From NCBI RefSeq assembly GCF_002902625.1, contig NZ_PPRG01000023.1:1-56933 (forward strand): a DNA stretch of 56,933 bases, given 5' to 3'. This document shows positions 26,888-36,223 of the stretch, piece by piece. The translations under genes were made by a program, and so were the position numbers. Below the pieces are notes generated by a model. That model ran no database searches. It saw only the letters and a program-made list of their open reading frames with translations, and was not told the DNA's origin. Position 1 is the first letter of the stretch. Each line of letters begins with the position of its first letter. The stretch comes from Staphylococcus devriesei (GTDB lineage Bacteria; Bacillota; Bacilli; Staphylococcales; Staphylococcaceae).

Positions 26888-26970
26888 TATGAATGACTTT
26901 AAAAGGAAACGGGTAAATCATATAATAAGAGAAATTAATTCTAAAGTGATAATAGAAGGAGAGATCTTTA

Positions 26971-27906
26971 ATGCCAGAGTTAGTACAATTAGGTAAATCA
27001 GATGTACATGTATTTCCAATCGCGCTCGGTACAAATGCAGTAGGTGGCCACAACTTGTATCCAAATTTAGATGAAGAACAAGGTAAAGAAGTTGTTAGAA
27101 ATGCCATCGATAACGGTATTACTTTATTAGATACTGCGTATATTTATGGACCAGAACGTTCTGAAGAGTTAGTAGGGCAAGTCGTTCAAGAATACCCTCG
27201 TGAAAAGGTTCAAATTGCTACTAAAGGCTCCCATGTTATTAAAGAAAATGATGAAGTCATTCAAAACAACGATCCAGAATACTTAAAACAACAAGTTGAG
27301 AATAGCTTGAAACGTCTTCAAGTAGATTATATTGATTTATACTACATTCATTTTCCAGATGAAAATACTCCAAAAGATAAAGCGGTTGCTGCGTTACAAG
27401 AACTTAAACAAGAAGGTAAAATTAAAGCAATTGGTGTTTCTAATTTCTCATTAGAACAACTTAAAGATGCTAATAAGGATGGTTATGTAGACGTAGTTCA
27501 ATTAGAATACAACCTATTACACCGTGAAAATGAAGAAATAATGAAGTATGCAGCTGACAACAATATTACTTTCGTCCCTTATTTCCCATTAGCATCTGGA
27601 ATATTAGCAGGTAAATATGACGAAGACCAAACATTCAATGATCATCGTGCAACGCGTCGTGACTTTCAACCAGAAGTATTTAAAGATAATGTGCGTCGTG
27701 TGAAAGAATTGGGAACAATTGCAGATGCACATGATACTTCTATAGCTAACATAGTCTTAGCTTTCTATCTTACACGTCCAGCACTTGATGTAGTGATTCC
27801 AGGCGCAAAACGTGCTGAACAAGTTGTAGAAAATATTGAGGCGGCTAAGATAACATTAAGTGATGAAGAGATTAAAAAAATTGATGACCTATTTCCAATT
27901 AAATAA
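26971..27906 (+). CDS. Aldo/keto reductase
   Basis: This 311-residue NADPH-dependent TIM-barrel reductase has the catalytic tetrad Asp54 and Tyr59 (LLDTAYIYG), Lys85 (ATKGSH) and His127 (YYIHFPD). The coenzyme-binding GVSNFS and C-terminal [15 protein letters not shown] are in place. It resembles the IolS/YhdN-type AKR11 group. The gene is divergent from hypR-merA with a separate -10 (TATAAT, 26921-26926), so a role in reducing carbonyls formed by oxidative stress is plausible but not shown. The start has gaaggaga upstream. Confidence 0.85.
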   Translation: MPELVQLGKSDVHVFPIALGTNAVGGHNLYPNLDEEQGKEVVRNAIDNGITLLDTAYIYGPERSEELVGQVVQEYPREKVQIATKGSHVIKENDEVIQNNDPEYLKQQVENSLKRLQVDYIDLYYIHFPDENTPKDKAVAALQELKQEGKIKAIGVSNFSLEQLKDANKDGYVDVVQLEYNLLHRENEEIMKYAADNNITFVPYFPLASGILAGKYDEDQTFNDHRATRRDFQPEVFKDNVRRVKELGTIADAHDTSIANIVLAFYLTRPALDVVIPGAKRAEQVVENIEAAKITLSDEEIKKIDDLFPIK

Positions 27907-27927
27907 TGAAAAATAAAGTAATTAAGA

Positions 27928-27962
27928 CTCCTACACCGTTTATATATGTGTAGGAGCTTTTT
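27928..27962 (+). terminator. Terminator of the aldo/keto reductase gene
   Basis: Perfect arms ctcctacac and gtgtaggag are followed by TTTTTAT. Confidence 0.85.
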
Positions 27963-28186
27963 ATAATTAGAGACTGTTTTTAAGTCCTTAAATCATGAAG
28001 AAGTTTTTTTGCTTCTAGAATAAAATTTAAGGAACTTACATAAATATGTACTGAATAGGGTACTAACACATTGTGTAAGCAATAAGTGAGGCATAAAGTT
28101 AAGTTATAAATTTCTAACATAATAATAAAATAATGAACGATATCTTATACATAAATGGATAAATTAATTGAAAGCGAGGAATATTA

Positions 28187-28738
28187 ATGATTACAGTTTT
28201 ATTTGGTGGTAGCCGCCCAGAAGGTAATACTGCGCAATTAACAAAGTTAGCGTTAGAGGGGCTAGAATATGACTGGATAGATTTAACGGAATATCAATTC
28301 AATCCTGTGAGAGATTTACGTCATGAGAACGAAGACATTACTACATATCAAGATGACTATAAAGGAATTATAGATAAAGTGCTAGAAAGTGACGTAGTTA
28401 TTTTTGCATCTCCAGTTTATTGGTATAGTGTATCAGCATTATTAAAAGCGTTTATTGATCACTGGTCTGAAACACTTATAGATCCTAATTATAGTGATTT
28501 TAAAGAGAAGATGGCGAATATAGATTTCCGTTTAGTCTTAGTGGGTGGAGATTGCCCTAAAGTAAAAGCGAAACCTTGTATTACTCAAATGAAATATACA
28601 TTAGGTTTTATAGGTGCAGAATTAAACGGATATATTATTGGTACGGCTGAAAGACCAGGCGATATTTCTAAAGATGTATTTGCTCTAGAAAGAGCTAAAG
28701 AATGGAAAGAAAGTTTAGGCAACGCAACTAAACTATAA
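28187..28738 (+). CDS. NAD(P)H-dependent FMN reductase, flavodoxin fold
   Basis: This 183-residue protein has the phosphate-binding FGGSRPEGNTAQL at its start and FASPVYWYSVSALLKAFIDHWSE, the flavin-binding segment of the flavodoxin-like FMN reductase/quinone reductase family. It presumably reduces quinones or free flavin. Neighbours on both sides are unrelated, and the start has a modest gcgagg site. A gap of 280 nt separates it from the preceding terminator. I see nothing else defined in that gap. Confidence 0.8.
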   Translation: MITVLFGGSRPEGNTAQLTKLALEGLEYDWIDLTEYQFNPVRDLRHENEDITTYQDDYKGIIDKVLESDVVIFASPVYWYSVSALLKAFIDHWSETLIDPNYSDFKEKMANIDFRLVLVGGDCPKVKAKPCITQMKYTLGFIGAELNGYIIGTAERPGDISKDVFALERAKEWKESLGNATKL

Positions 28739-28794
28739 TAAACTTCCAGTCATTTTTAGCTTAACTTCTATATTGAGCGCTTGCTTGCGGTCTG

Positions 28795-28803
28795 TGATAT
28801 AAT
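28795..28803 (+). promoter_or_regulatory. Extended -10 promoter of the GNAT gene
   Basis: The sequence TGATATAAT fits the extended TGnTATAAT element, about 40 nt ahead of the start at 28843. A -35 is poorly defined. Confidence 0.5.
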
Positions 28804-28842
28804 TTCATTATTAATTCCATTGTAGAGTCAGGAGAATCAAGT

Positions 28843-29319
28843 ATGTATAAAGTCAGAGAAGCGACAGCAAATGACGTAGTAGCTATTAGAGATATTGCTA
28901 CTAAGGCATGGTATAACACATATTTAAATATTTATGCCGCATCAACGATTAACGAGTTACTTGCTGCTTCATATAATGAACAACATTTAAAAAAACGTTT
29001 AGAAGAACAATTATTTTTAGTTGCTATAGATGGAGAGGAAATTGTAGGGTTTGCAAACTTTATATATGGTACAGACTTATATTTATCCGCACACTATGTT
29101 CATCCAGAGTGTCAACATAAAGGCTATGGTACAGATTTACTTAAAAATGGATTAGCTCATTTCAAAGGTAAATACGATGCCGTCTATTTAGAAGTAGATA
29201 ATAAGAATAAAGGTGCCATCGCTTATTATCAAGAACAAGGTTTTGAAATCATTCGTTCTTACCAACCGGAAATGTATGGGGAACAACTCGATTTAGCGCT
29301 AATGAAGAAAAAAATATAA
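28843..29319 (+). CDS. GNAT family N-acetyltransferase
   Basis: This 158-residue acetyltransferase begins with YKVREATANDVVAIRDIA. It has the acetyl-CoA-binding segment YVHPECQHKGYGTDLLKNGLAHF and the YLEVDNKNKGAIAYYQEQGFEIIR C-terminal motif. The substrate is unknown; close relatives act on amines, peptides or antibiotics. The ribosome-binding site is aggaga. The following HD-domain gene starts within about 35 nt, so they may be cotranscribed. Confidence 0.85.
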   Translation: MYKVREATANDVVAIRDIATKAWYNTYLNIYAASTINELLAASYNEQHLKKRLEEQLFLVAIDGEEIVGFANFIYGTDLYLSAHYVHPECQHKGYGTDLLKNGLAHFKGKYDAVYLEVDNKNKGAIAYYQEQGFEIIRSYQPEMYGEQLDLALMKKKI

Positions 29320-29354
29320 TTTATTAATATACTAATATGAAAGGAAGGATAAGT

Positions 29355-30653
29355 TTGACGCAAACATCATATGTTGAACAGAAATTAGCTGAAGAGAAAG
29401 TATTTAAAGATCCAATTCATAAATACATTCATGTTAAAGATCAGCTTATTTGGGATTTGATTAAAACTAAAGAATTTCAACGTTTACGTCGTATTAAACA
29501 ATTGGGTACTTTGTATCTTTCCTTTCATACTGCAGAACATAGTCGTTTTGGACATTCTCTAGGTGTTTATGAAATCGTACGTCGTATGATTGATGAAACT
29601 TTTGTAGGGCGCGAGGCGTGGAACGATGAGGATAGACCACTAGCGTTATGTGCTGCGCTTCTACATGATTTAGGACATGGGCCTTTTTCACATAGCTTTG
29701 AAAAGATATTTAATACTGACCACGAGGCTTTTACACAGGCAATTATCACTGGTCCAACTGAAGTAAATCAAGTATTAAGCCGTGTTTCTGAATCATTTCC
29801 GCAAGATGTGGCTGATGTTATTAATAAAACGCATAAAAATAAATTGGTAATTTCTATGATTTCATCTCAAATTGATGCAGACCGTATGGATTATTTACAA
29901 CGTGATGCTTATTTTACAGGTGTATCTTATGGAACATTCGATATGGAGAGAATACTGCGTTTAATGAGACCATCTAAAGATGAAGTGCTTATTAAAGAAA
30001 GCGGTATGCATGCTGTTGAGAACTTCATTATGAGCCGATATCAAATGTACTGGCAAATTTACTTCCATCCGGTTAGTAGAGGTGGAGAAGTTTTATTGAA
30101 TAATTGTTTGAAGCGAGTAAAACAATTGTATAAAGAAGGCTATCATTTTAAAATGTATCCAGAAGATTTTGTACCATTTTTCGAAGAAACTATTACTATA
30201 GAACAGTATGTAGAATTAGATGAAGTCGTAGTGCTATATTATTTGAAAAAATGGGTTAATGAGAATGATGCAATACTTAGTGATTTAGCACGAAGATTTA
30301 TTAATCGTGATTTATTTAAATACATACCATTTGATGGTTCGATTATTACGATCACTGAATTACAAGAACTATTTATTGAAGGTGGCATAGACGCTGATTA
30401 TTACTTTGTTAGTGAAGCTTTCTCAGATTTACCATACGATTATGACCGACCTGGTTCAAATCGACAACCGATTCATTTATTAAGAAGAAACGGGAGTATT
30501 AGAGAAATAAGTAGTCAGTCCCTTGTAATTTCAAGTATTACAGGTATCAATCGTGAAGATTATAAATTATACTATCCAAAAGAAATGATACTTAATATTA
30601 AAAATCCACAGATTAAAGGTTCTATTATTAATTTACTAAATGAAATGAATTAA
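29355..30653 (+). CDS. HD-domain phosphohydrolase (YwfO-like)
   Basis: This protein of about 432 residues is from the dGTPase-like HD superfamily. The metal-binding motif is HTAEHSRFGHSLGVYEI followed by LLHDLGHGPFSHSFE, and ISSQIDADRMDYLQRD gives the distal aspartate. These are the features of YwfO-type dNTP or nucleotide triphosphohydrolases. The start is taken as TTG 29355 (MTQTSYVEQ) after aaaggaagga. The ATG at 29337 overlaps that ribosome-binding site. Preceding and following genes are on the same strand. Confidence 0.85.
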   Translation: MTQTSYVEQKLAEEKVFKDPIHKYIHVKDQLIWDLIKTKEFQRLRRIKQLGTLYLSFHTAEHSRFGHSLGVYEIVRRMIDETFVGREAWNDEDRPLALCAALLHDLGHGPFSHSFEKIFNTDHEAFTQAIITGPTEVNQVLSRVSESFPQDVADVINKTHKNKLVISMISSQIDADRMDYLQRDAYFTGVSYGTFDMERILRLMRPSKDEVLIKESGMHAVENFIMSRYQMYWQIYFHPVSRGGEVLLNNCLKRVKQLYKEGYHFKMYPEDFVPFFEETITIEQYVELDEVVVLYYLKKWVNENDAILSDLARRFINRDLFKYIPFDGSIITITELQELFIEGGIDADYYFVSEAFSDLPYDYDRPGSNRQPIHLLRRNGSIREISSQSLVISSITGINREDYKLYYPKEMILNIKNPQIKGSIINLLNEMN

Positions 30654-30727
30654 ATAGATTCGTTGAAAGTTTCATCAATAACTCATAATATAATAAATAT
30701 AAAAATTAAGTTTTTGGAGGTGTAACA

Positions 30728-31234
30728 GTGTCTGAGAACAAAGGTTTTAAATTTAATATTATTAAGAATGATCCTTTAGATGGCCATAAGGGTACAAATA
30801 TTGGATCAATTAGTTTAGATAATATTGCTCCTGTCTTTATAGATGTTGCGAAGAAAGAAGCGTTTATTGATATTGGAGGCATGCATGCGCGTGCTCAAGT
30901 TGAAAAGGGCGTAAAATGGATTACTGATAAAGAAACAGTAGAAGGCGAAGAAGCTAAAGAATACTGGCTATGTTGGGTAACTACCGAACGTGGCGAAAAT
31001 GGGCCTTACTATGCAGGTGTTACAGCTTGCTATTTATTGGTTAATAAAAGTATTCGCCGTGGATATAAGAGTATGCCTGAACACGTTAATATGATGGACA
31101 AATCTATGAAACATAAAATTATCGTTGATCATATTGGAGAAGATAATAAAAAAGTTTTAAAAGATTTCTTGAAATCACATAATGAAGAAATGTGGAATAA
31201 TTCTAGCGAAGAGTTATTCGAAGCATTAAAATAA
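30728..31234 (+). CDS. YwhD family protein
   Basis: This 168-residue soluble protein is of the YwhD family. Recognisable parts are FNIIKNDPLDGHKG, AFIDIGGMHARAQVEKGVKW and GPYYAGVTACYLLV. The start is GTG 30728 behind a consensus ggaggt. No enzymatic function has been assigned to the family that I know of. The gene ends at a strong bidirectional terminator shared with the lar operon. Confidence 0.8.
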   Translation: MSENKGFKFNIIKNDPLDGHKGTNIGSISLDNIAPVFIDVAKKEAFIDIGGMHARAQVEKGVKWITDKETVEGEEAKEYWLCWVTTERGENGPYYAGVTACYLLVNKSIRRGYKSMPEHVNMMDKSMKHKIIVDHIGEDNKKVLKDFLKSHNEEMWNNSSEELFEALK

Positions 31235-31288
31235 ATTTAAAAGTTAAAGATATCTTAGTTTTTAGCTTAGAAATCGTTGACTGAAATA

Positions 31289-31340
31289 AAGAGGCGTGAA
31301 GAGGGATTCTACTTAATTATCTTCTTCACGCCTCGTTTTA
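31289..31340. terminator. Bidirectional terminator between ywhD and larC
   Basis: Perfect 12-bp arms gaggcgtgaaga (31291-31302) and tcttcacgcctc (31323-31334) have T runs on both strands. Confidence 0.9.
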
Positions 31341-31367
31341 TACAAAACTTTTATTCTAAAGCGAAGG

Positions 31368-32564
31368 CTATTCTTCAGTTAATTCGTCGCCCACTTTATA
31401 ATGATTATATAATACTTTCATAACCTCGTTATAAACGTTTTGTAAAGGAATACTTTCTTCTGTACTTACTTTTTTCATCTCTTCATACTCAGGTTTCATT
31501 TTTAAAATCTTGCCGTTTTTTAAAGAGAATTTAATTGTAATTTCGCCGTATTGAGTTTTTATTTTACGAAAAGCACGACTTAAAATACGACGATTTACTG
31601 TATAGCTTCTTACACCTAATGATGAGGTATGACTCAGTACTATATTTTCAATATGATGTTTTTCATTGACCTTACAAATGATAGTTAATTGAATGGCAGG
31701 TCGATTCTTTTTCATTGTGATAGGTGTGTAGTACACGTCTAACGCCCCGTCTTTTAGCGCTATATCCATAAAATGTCCTAGCATTTCAGGCGTCATATCA
31801 TCAATTTGGCATTCTACCACTTGGACTTGGTCATTTGTATTTTCTCGGGCATCTTGAAATTGAATAACACGTAAAATGTTTGGAAATTCAAAATCTTTAT
31901 TTCCTGCGCCATATCCAATTTCGGTCATCGTAGCAGCGGGAAAAGGTCCAAAGTTGGAAACTAAACTTTTAGCAAATGCAGCCCCAGTTGGTGTTGTCAA
32001 TTCACTTTGAACATCGAAATCGGCTAGTGGGATGCCTTTTAGAATTTCAGCAGTAGCAGGCGCTGGGATAGGGTAAATACCATGAGCAATATTGATTTTG
32101 CCATTTCCTGTTGGAATGGCTGAACAATATAATGTTTCAATATCGAGTTGTTCAAGTGCGATACAGCCACCAATAATATCGATAATTGAATCCATGGCAC
32201 CGACTTCGTGAAAGTGCACATCTTCGAGGGTCATGCCATGTATTTTCGCTTCAGCATAACCAATAGTTTCAAAGATTTTTTTACTCCGTGCTTTAACCCG
32301 ATCTGCTAAGTGACTTTCATCAATCATTTTGAAAATATCTGAAGCTTTACGATGATGGTGATGTTCATGAAAGTCGATATTCAACGTCATAGCGTTGATA
32401 CCTTGTTTAACTTTCTTTTCAAAATGTAATGCAAAATCATCAATAGGTAACTGTTTTAGTTCATTTTCAATTTTTTTAGCATCGGCGCCTAAGTCAACTA
32501 AAGCAGAAAGTAGCATGTCACCTGCTATACCAGCATGGCAATCTAAATATAAAGCTTTACTCAT
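31368..32564 (-). CDS. larC: Nickel-pincer cofactor cyclometallase LarC
   Basis: It inserts nickel into the pyridinium dithiocarboxylate made by LarB and LarE, using CTP, to complete the cofactor of LarA. The 398-residue protein begins YLDCHAGIAGDMLLSALVDLGA, carries a metal-binding HEHHHH (66-71) and VHFHEVGAMDSIIDIIG, and has a C-terminal DUF111 domain with VECQIDDMTPE. In Lactiplantibacillus plantarum larC is split and needs a programmed frameshift; here it is one continuous frame. It lies 15 nt after larB and is the last gene of the operon. Confidence 0.93.
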   Translation of the reverse strand: MSKALYLDCHAGIAGDMLLSALVDLGADAKKIENELKQLPIDDFALHFEKKVKQGINAMTLNIDFHEHHHHRKASDIFKMIDESHLADRVKARSKKIFETIGYAEAKIHGMTLEDVHFHEVGAMDSIIDIIGGCIALEQLDIETLYCSAIPTGNGKINIAHGIYPIPAPATAEILKGIPLADFDVQSELTTPTGAAFAKSLVSNFGPFPAATMTEIGYGAGNKDFEFPNILRVIQFQDARENTNDQVQVVECQIDDMTPEMLGHFMDIALKDGALDVYYTPITMKKNRPAIQLTIICKVNEKHHIENIVLSHTSSLGVRSYTVNRRILSRAFRKIKTQYGEITIKFSLKNGKILKMKPEYEEMKKVSTEESIPLQNVYNEVMKVLYNHYKVGDELTEE

Positions 32565-32579
32565 AATTTTAGCTCCATT

Positions 32580-33338
32580 CTATGTGTTTTCTAGCATGTT
32601 AATAATCATCGCAGCGTTATAACCAGCTCCAAAACCGTTGTCAATATTGAGTACACTTGTTCCTGGAGCACAAGAATTAATCATCGACAATAGTGTAGTT
32701 ATTCCATCTAAATTGGCCCCATAGCCAACACTAGTCGGTACTGCGTAAACAGGATGATCTACTAAACCACCTACAACGCTAGAAAGCGCGCCCTCCATGC
32801 CTGCAATGACGATAGAAACCTTCCCGTGACGAATATCTTGGATATGAGCGAATAAACGATGAATTCCAGATACACCTACATCATAAAAACGTTTTACTTG
32901 AATGCCCATCACTTCGGCTGTAATAGCCGCTTCTTCGGCAATGGGTAAATCTGATGTACCTGCACATAATACAGAAATATAATGTTCTGACTTCTCAATT
33001 TCATCTAACGGAGTACATACAATATTAGCCTCTGCATAATGTGCTAAATTTGGATGATGTTCTAAAACATAGGTTGCTTTATCTTGATCAATTCGCGTGA
33101 CTAAAATAACGTTATTATGATGAAGTAAACTAGTTATAATTTTAACAATTTGTTCTTTCGTCTTTCCTTGACCGAAAATAACTTCAGGGAAACCTTGACG
33201 TTGTGCTCTATGTAAATCAATTTTAGCAAAGCCCAATTCGTCATAGTGACTGAGTTGGGCTTTAGCTTCATCAATTGATATTTGATTTGATTTTACACTT
33301 TCGAGCAAGTCTTCGATAGAGCTAGGATCTTTACTCAT
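32580..33338 (-). CDS. larB: Pyridinium-3,5-biscarboxylic acid mononucleotide synthase LarB
   Basis: It carboxylates nicotinic acid adenine dinucleotide and hydrolyses it, the first step of nickel-pincer cofactor synthesis. The 252-residue protein has PEVIFGQGKTKEQ in its N-terminal domain and a PurE-like C-terminal domain with CAGTSDLPIAEEAA, AGMEGALSSVVGGLV and SCAPGTSVLNIDNGFGAGY. Cys223 lies where L. plantarum LarB uses Cys221 as the nucleophile. It sits between larE and larC on the same strand. Confidence 0.93.
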   Translation of the reverse strand: MSKDPSSIEDLLESVKSNQISIDEAKAQLSHYDELGFAKIDLHRAQRQGFPEVIFGQGKTKEQIVKIITSLLHHNNVILVTRIDQDKATYVLEHHPNLAHYAEANIVCTPLDEIEKSEHYISVLCAGTSDLPIAEEAAITAEVMGIQVKRFYDVGVSGIHRLFAHIQDIRHGKVSIVIAGMEGALSSVVGGLVDHPVYAVPTSVGYGANLDGITTLLSMINSCAPGTSVLNIDNGFGAGYNAAMIINMLENT

Positions 33339-33350
33339 GTGTATACTTCC

Positions 33351-34178
33351 TTATACTAATTTAGTTGAAGTTGTATCGATAACTTCATTCATACTACCAG
33401 TTCTGTAACCTTCTAAATCTACAGTAACATAGTCAAAACCAAGTTCTTTTAAGCGCAATGTGATATTATCTTTGTTTGTAATAACAGTTGCTAAGTCCTC
33501 TTGTGCTACTTCAATACGTGCAATATTATGGTGATAACGTACACGTACATTATTAACTCCTAAATTTAAAATGTGTTTTTCAGCTTCATTCACTTTGTTT
33601 ACTTTAGTAAAGCTTAGCTCTTCACCATAAGGAATACGAGACGCTAAACTGCACAATGCAGGTTTATTCCATACTGGTAAGTTATATTGTTTACTTAGTT
33701 CTCTAATTTCTGTTTTATATAATTGAGCCTCTTGTAAGACGCTACGTACGCCGAATTCTTCTCTCGCTTTTAAACCAGGACGGAAGTCTTCTAAATCATC
33801 CATAATCATACCGTCTAATACATAATTGAGACCTAAATCTTCTTTGATTTGAGACAAATTGCTATACATTAAACGTTTACTATAGTACCAACTTTCAGGT
33901 GTATTCTTAACAATATTAGCATCGTTTAATTCAGACATTTCAGTTTCTATTACTTCGATACCCATTTCTCGACCTAAGTCAATTGCTTGGTTAAATTCTT
34001 CATTTCTGAAAAGTTCAGATTTCACAACGACTGGTTTTACATTATCAATACCTAAAACATCAATCGCTTTTTTTAGAACAAAACTACTGTCCACACCCCC
34101 AGAAAAAGCGATAACTACACTTTTCATTTCTTGAAGTAGTGAATCTAATTTTAATTCTTTATTTTGTAATTCAGTCAT
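33351..34178 (-). CDS. larE: ATP-dependent sacrificial sulfur transferase LarE
   Basis: It activates the carboxylates by adenylylation and replaces oxygen with sulfur from its own cysteine. The 275-residue protein has the PP-loop AFSGGVDSS (24-32) and the motif NKPALCSLASRIPYGE. Counting from ATG 34178, the cysteine is residue 176, the same number as the sacrificial Cys176 of L. plantarum LarE. Only one cysteine is present there, so it is the self-consuming type rather than the FeS type. The start has ggaagga 9 nt upstream; ATG 34187 (MIYM) is too close to that site. Confidence 0.93.
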   Translation of the reverse strand: MTELQNKELKLDSLLQEMKSVVIAFSGGVDSSFVLKKAIDVLGIDNVKPVVVKSELFRNEEFNQAIDLGREMGIEVIETEMSELNDANIVKNTPESWYYSKRLMYSNLSQIKEDLGLNYVLDGMIMDDLEDFRPGLKAREEFGVRSVLQEAQLYKTEIRELSKQYNLPVWNKPALCSLASRIPYGEELSFTKVNKVNEAEKHILNLGVNNVRVRYHHNIARIEVAQEDLATVITNKDNITLRLKELGFDYVTVDLEGYRTGSMNEVIDTTSTKLV

Positions 34179-34196
34179 GTATATCATTCCTTCCAA

Positions 34197-35465
34197 TTAT
34201 TCTTCGTCTTCTACGTATGGGATAGTTAACGGGCCTTGTGGCATAACCCCAATACTTAGTTTACAACCATATTGTTTTTCTAATTCTGCAATCGTTTGTT
34301 CAATATTTGAAGTTGGATTTAACATTGAATCTTTTAATTGTTGGTCAGTTAATTCTGAATAAACATATACATTGGCAAATGTTTGAATACTTGCTTGTTT
34401 CTGGACTTGCCATTGATCGACTTCGGAAAAGTTCGGATCATGAATTAAATCTAAAATGCCTTGTGGGGTATCAGCCATTTTAAATATTTCAGCGAATTTT
34501 CCGTGATCTGGGAACCCATCGGCACATTCAGATACCATAATAATGTTTCCATTTTCTTTTACGACTTTACTAGCTGCACTCATACCTTTTACCGTTTGAT
34601 ATAAGTTTTGATCGAGTGGATAGCCTGAGTTAGAGGCAATTACGACATCAAATCGATCCTCGCATTTAAACATGGCATGTTCTTTAACATATGCACAACC
34701 TTCTTTATGTGCTTCGAACACATCGCCACCAAATGCAGCGGTAATTTTTTTATCTTTGTTTAAAGCAACATTTAACATAAAATCCGGTTTACACATTGTG
34801 TTAACTTCTCGTGCCATATCTTGCACTGGATTATCTTCTAAGTTTCCCCAAGTTGAACGTGGGTCACCAATCATCTTCGCATTATGGAATGTTTGAATTG
34901 TCTCGATACCAGCAATACCAGGCATAATACCTTTAGGCCCACCTGAAAAGCCAGCGAAGAAGTGGGGTTCAATAAAACCAGTAACAATTTTAAAGTCAGA
35001 TTCCACATACTCTTTATTTAAATAAGCGTCACAACCATATTTACTGTGTCCCACTTTAACAAGACTTTCTTTTTCATTACAGTGGTTATGCACGATTTTT
35101 ACGCTATCAACAATATCTTCGCCTAACATTTGAATAAGTTCATCACGTGTTTGATCACGATGTGTACCTGTGCCATTAATAATTACAAAGTTCTCACGTG
35201 GCACATGATTTAATTCTTCAATTAATAAAGGTACTAATATATGATTAGGCGTTGGGCGCGTAATATCACTAATAACGATTGAAACGATATCATCGCTTTT
35301 TACAAGTTCTTTTAAAGGCTTAGAGCCCGTAGGATTTCTCAGAACATTTTGAATTGTTGAAGTATAGTCATCTATCGCGTCGATAGTTTGGGGTTCAATT
35401 ACTGTGCTATCATCGGGCACATTGACTTCTACTTCAGACTTGCCATATAGGACATGCGTTTTCAC
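34197..35465 (-). CDS. larA: Nickel-dependent lactate racemase LarA
   Basis: It interconverts D- and L-lactate using the nickel-pincer nucleotide bound to a lysine. The 422-residue protein has GTGTHR with His102, GFIEPHFFAGFSGGPKGI with His168 and cofactor lysine Lys178, and QTFHNAK with His194. All four are offset by six from His108, His174, Lys184 and His200 of L. plantarum LarA, so the active site is complete. It heads the larA-larE-larB-larC operon. No larD (lactic acid channel) or larR regulator lies nearby. Other LarA homologues act on other 2-hydroxyacids, so the exact substrate is an inference. Confidence 0.9.
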   Translation of the reverse strand: MKTHVLYGKSEVEVNVPDDSTVIEPQTIDAIDDYTSTIQNVLRNPTGSKPLKELVKSDDIVSIVISDITRPTPNHILVPLLIEELNHVPRENFVIINGTGTHRDQTRDELIQMLGEDIVDSVKIVHNHCNEKESLVKVGHSKYGCDAYLNKEYVESDFKIVTGFIEPHFFAGFSGGPKGIMPGIAGIETIQTFHNAKMIGDPRSTWGNLEDNPVQDMAREVNTMCKPDFMLNVALNKDKKITAAFGGDVFEAHKEGCAYVKEHAMFKCEDRFDVVIASNSGYPLDQNLYQTVKGMSAASKVVKENGNIIMVSECADGFPDHGKFAEIFKMADTPQGILDLIHDPNFSEVDQWQVQKQASIQTFANVYVYSELTDQQLKDSMLNPTSNIEQTIAELEKQYGCKLSIGVMPQGPLTIPYVEDEE

Positions 35466-35535
35466 TTTCTATCCCTCCATAAGTCTTGATGTCAAACCGT
35501 AATAATTATAAAATTACTTGTTTATTACATGTTAA

Positions 35536-35544
35536 ATTATAGCA
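35536..35544 (-). promoter_or_regulatory. Extended -10 promoter of the lar operon
   Basis: On the minus strand TGCTATAAT (35544-35536) fits the extended -10 element, about 70 nt before larA. No good -35 or operator is seen. The remaining 220 nt up to the ywiB promoter appear featureless. Confidence 0.55.
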
Positions 35545-35764
35545 TAATATATATCTTATTTTAATGGTAAGGAATAGAGGGCAATAGATTGTAAACTGGT
35601 TTTAAGAGGTTTTGCATCGGTGATAAAAATAAAAAGTCGGGAGATGTAGTTATTATTTAAGCAGGTTAGAATTATTCAGTCTAGTTTATTATAAATTAAA
35701 TTTTCACAGTACTAAATTGACTCAATGTATGGGAAGTTGACGACTACAAGCACTATGGGATTTG

Positions 35765-35773
35765 TGCTATAAT
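35765..35773 (+). promoter_or_regulatory. Extended -10 promoter of ywiB-argS
   Basis: TGCTATAAT (35765-35773) is an extended -10 about 36 nt before the ywiB start. A TTGACG at 35737-35742 lies too far upstream (25 nt) to be its -35. Confidence 0.6.
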
Positions 35774-35809
35774 GTGGTGTATTAATTAGGAATTAGGGTG
35801 AGTTAAACG

Positions 35810-36223
35810 TTGGATAAGAACATAGATATTCAAACGAAGCAAGTCTTAAAACAAAATGATGAAAAGCAAAAATTCGAGTTTGCTACTCAAGGCTCATGGC
35901 AAAAAAAGAGTGCAGACTTTATACGCTATCAAGAACGGATTGAAGAAGCGATTGTTAATGTAACAATCAAGATTGAAGAACAAGGTGTAAAATTAATACG
36001 CAAAGGTGATATTAATATGAATCTTCATTTTGTTGAAGGTCAAGATACGGTAACACTCTATGATATTCCAGCTGGTCGTATTCCGTTAACGGTTAAAACA
36101 CGCAGCATACTACATTTTGTAAACGATAATGGTGGGAAATTAAAAATTCAATACGAATTACATCAAAATAATGAAAAAATGGGCTCATATCAATATGAAA
36201 TTAATTATAAGGAGATAAGCTAA
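35810..36223 (+). CDS. DUF1934 (YwiB-like) protein
   Basis: This 137-residue soluble protein is predicted to be a calycin-like beta-barrel. It has the family pattern [29 protein letters not shown] and ends with repeated beta strands such as [19 protein letters not shown]. It starts with TTG 35810 after agggtgag. Its stop overlaps the argS start (TAATG), an arrangement conserved with ywiB-argS in Bacillus. The function is unknown. Confidence 0.8.
   Translation: MDKNIDIQTKQVLKQNDEKQKFEFATQGSWQKKSADFIRYQERIEEAIVNVTIKIEEQGVKLIRKGDINMNLHFVEGQDTVTLYDIPAGRIPLTVKTRSILHFVNDNGGKLKIQYELHQNNEKMGSYQYEINYKEIS

Noticed and set aside
35737..35773. TTGACG with TATAAT as a normal promoter for ywiB
   Set aside because: The spacing is 25 nt, too long for sigma-A. 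Only the extended -10 is kept.
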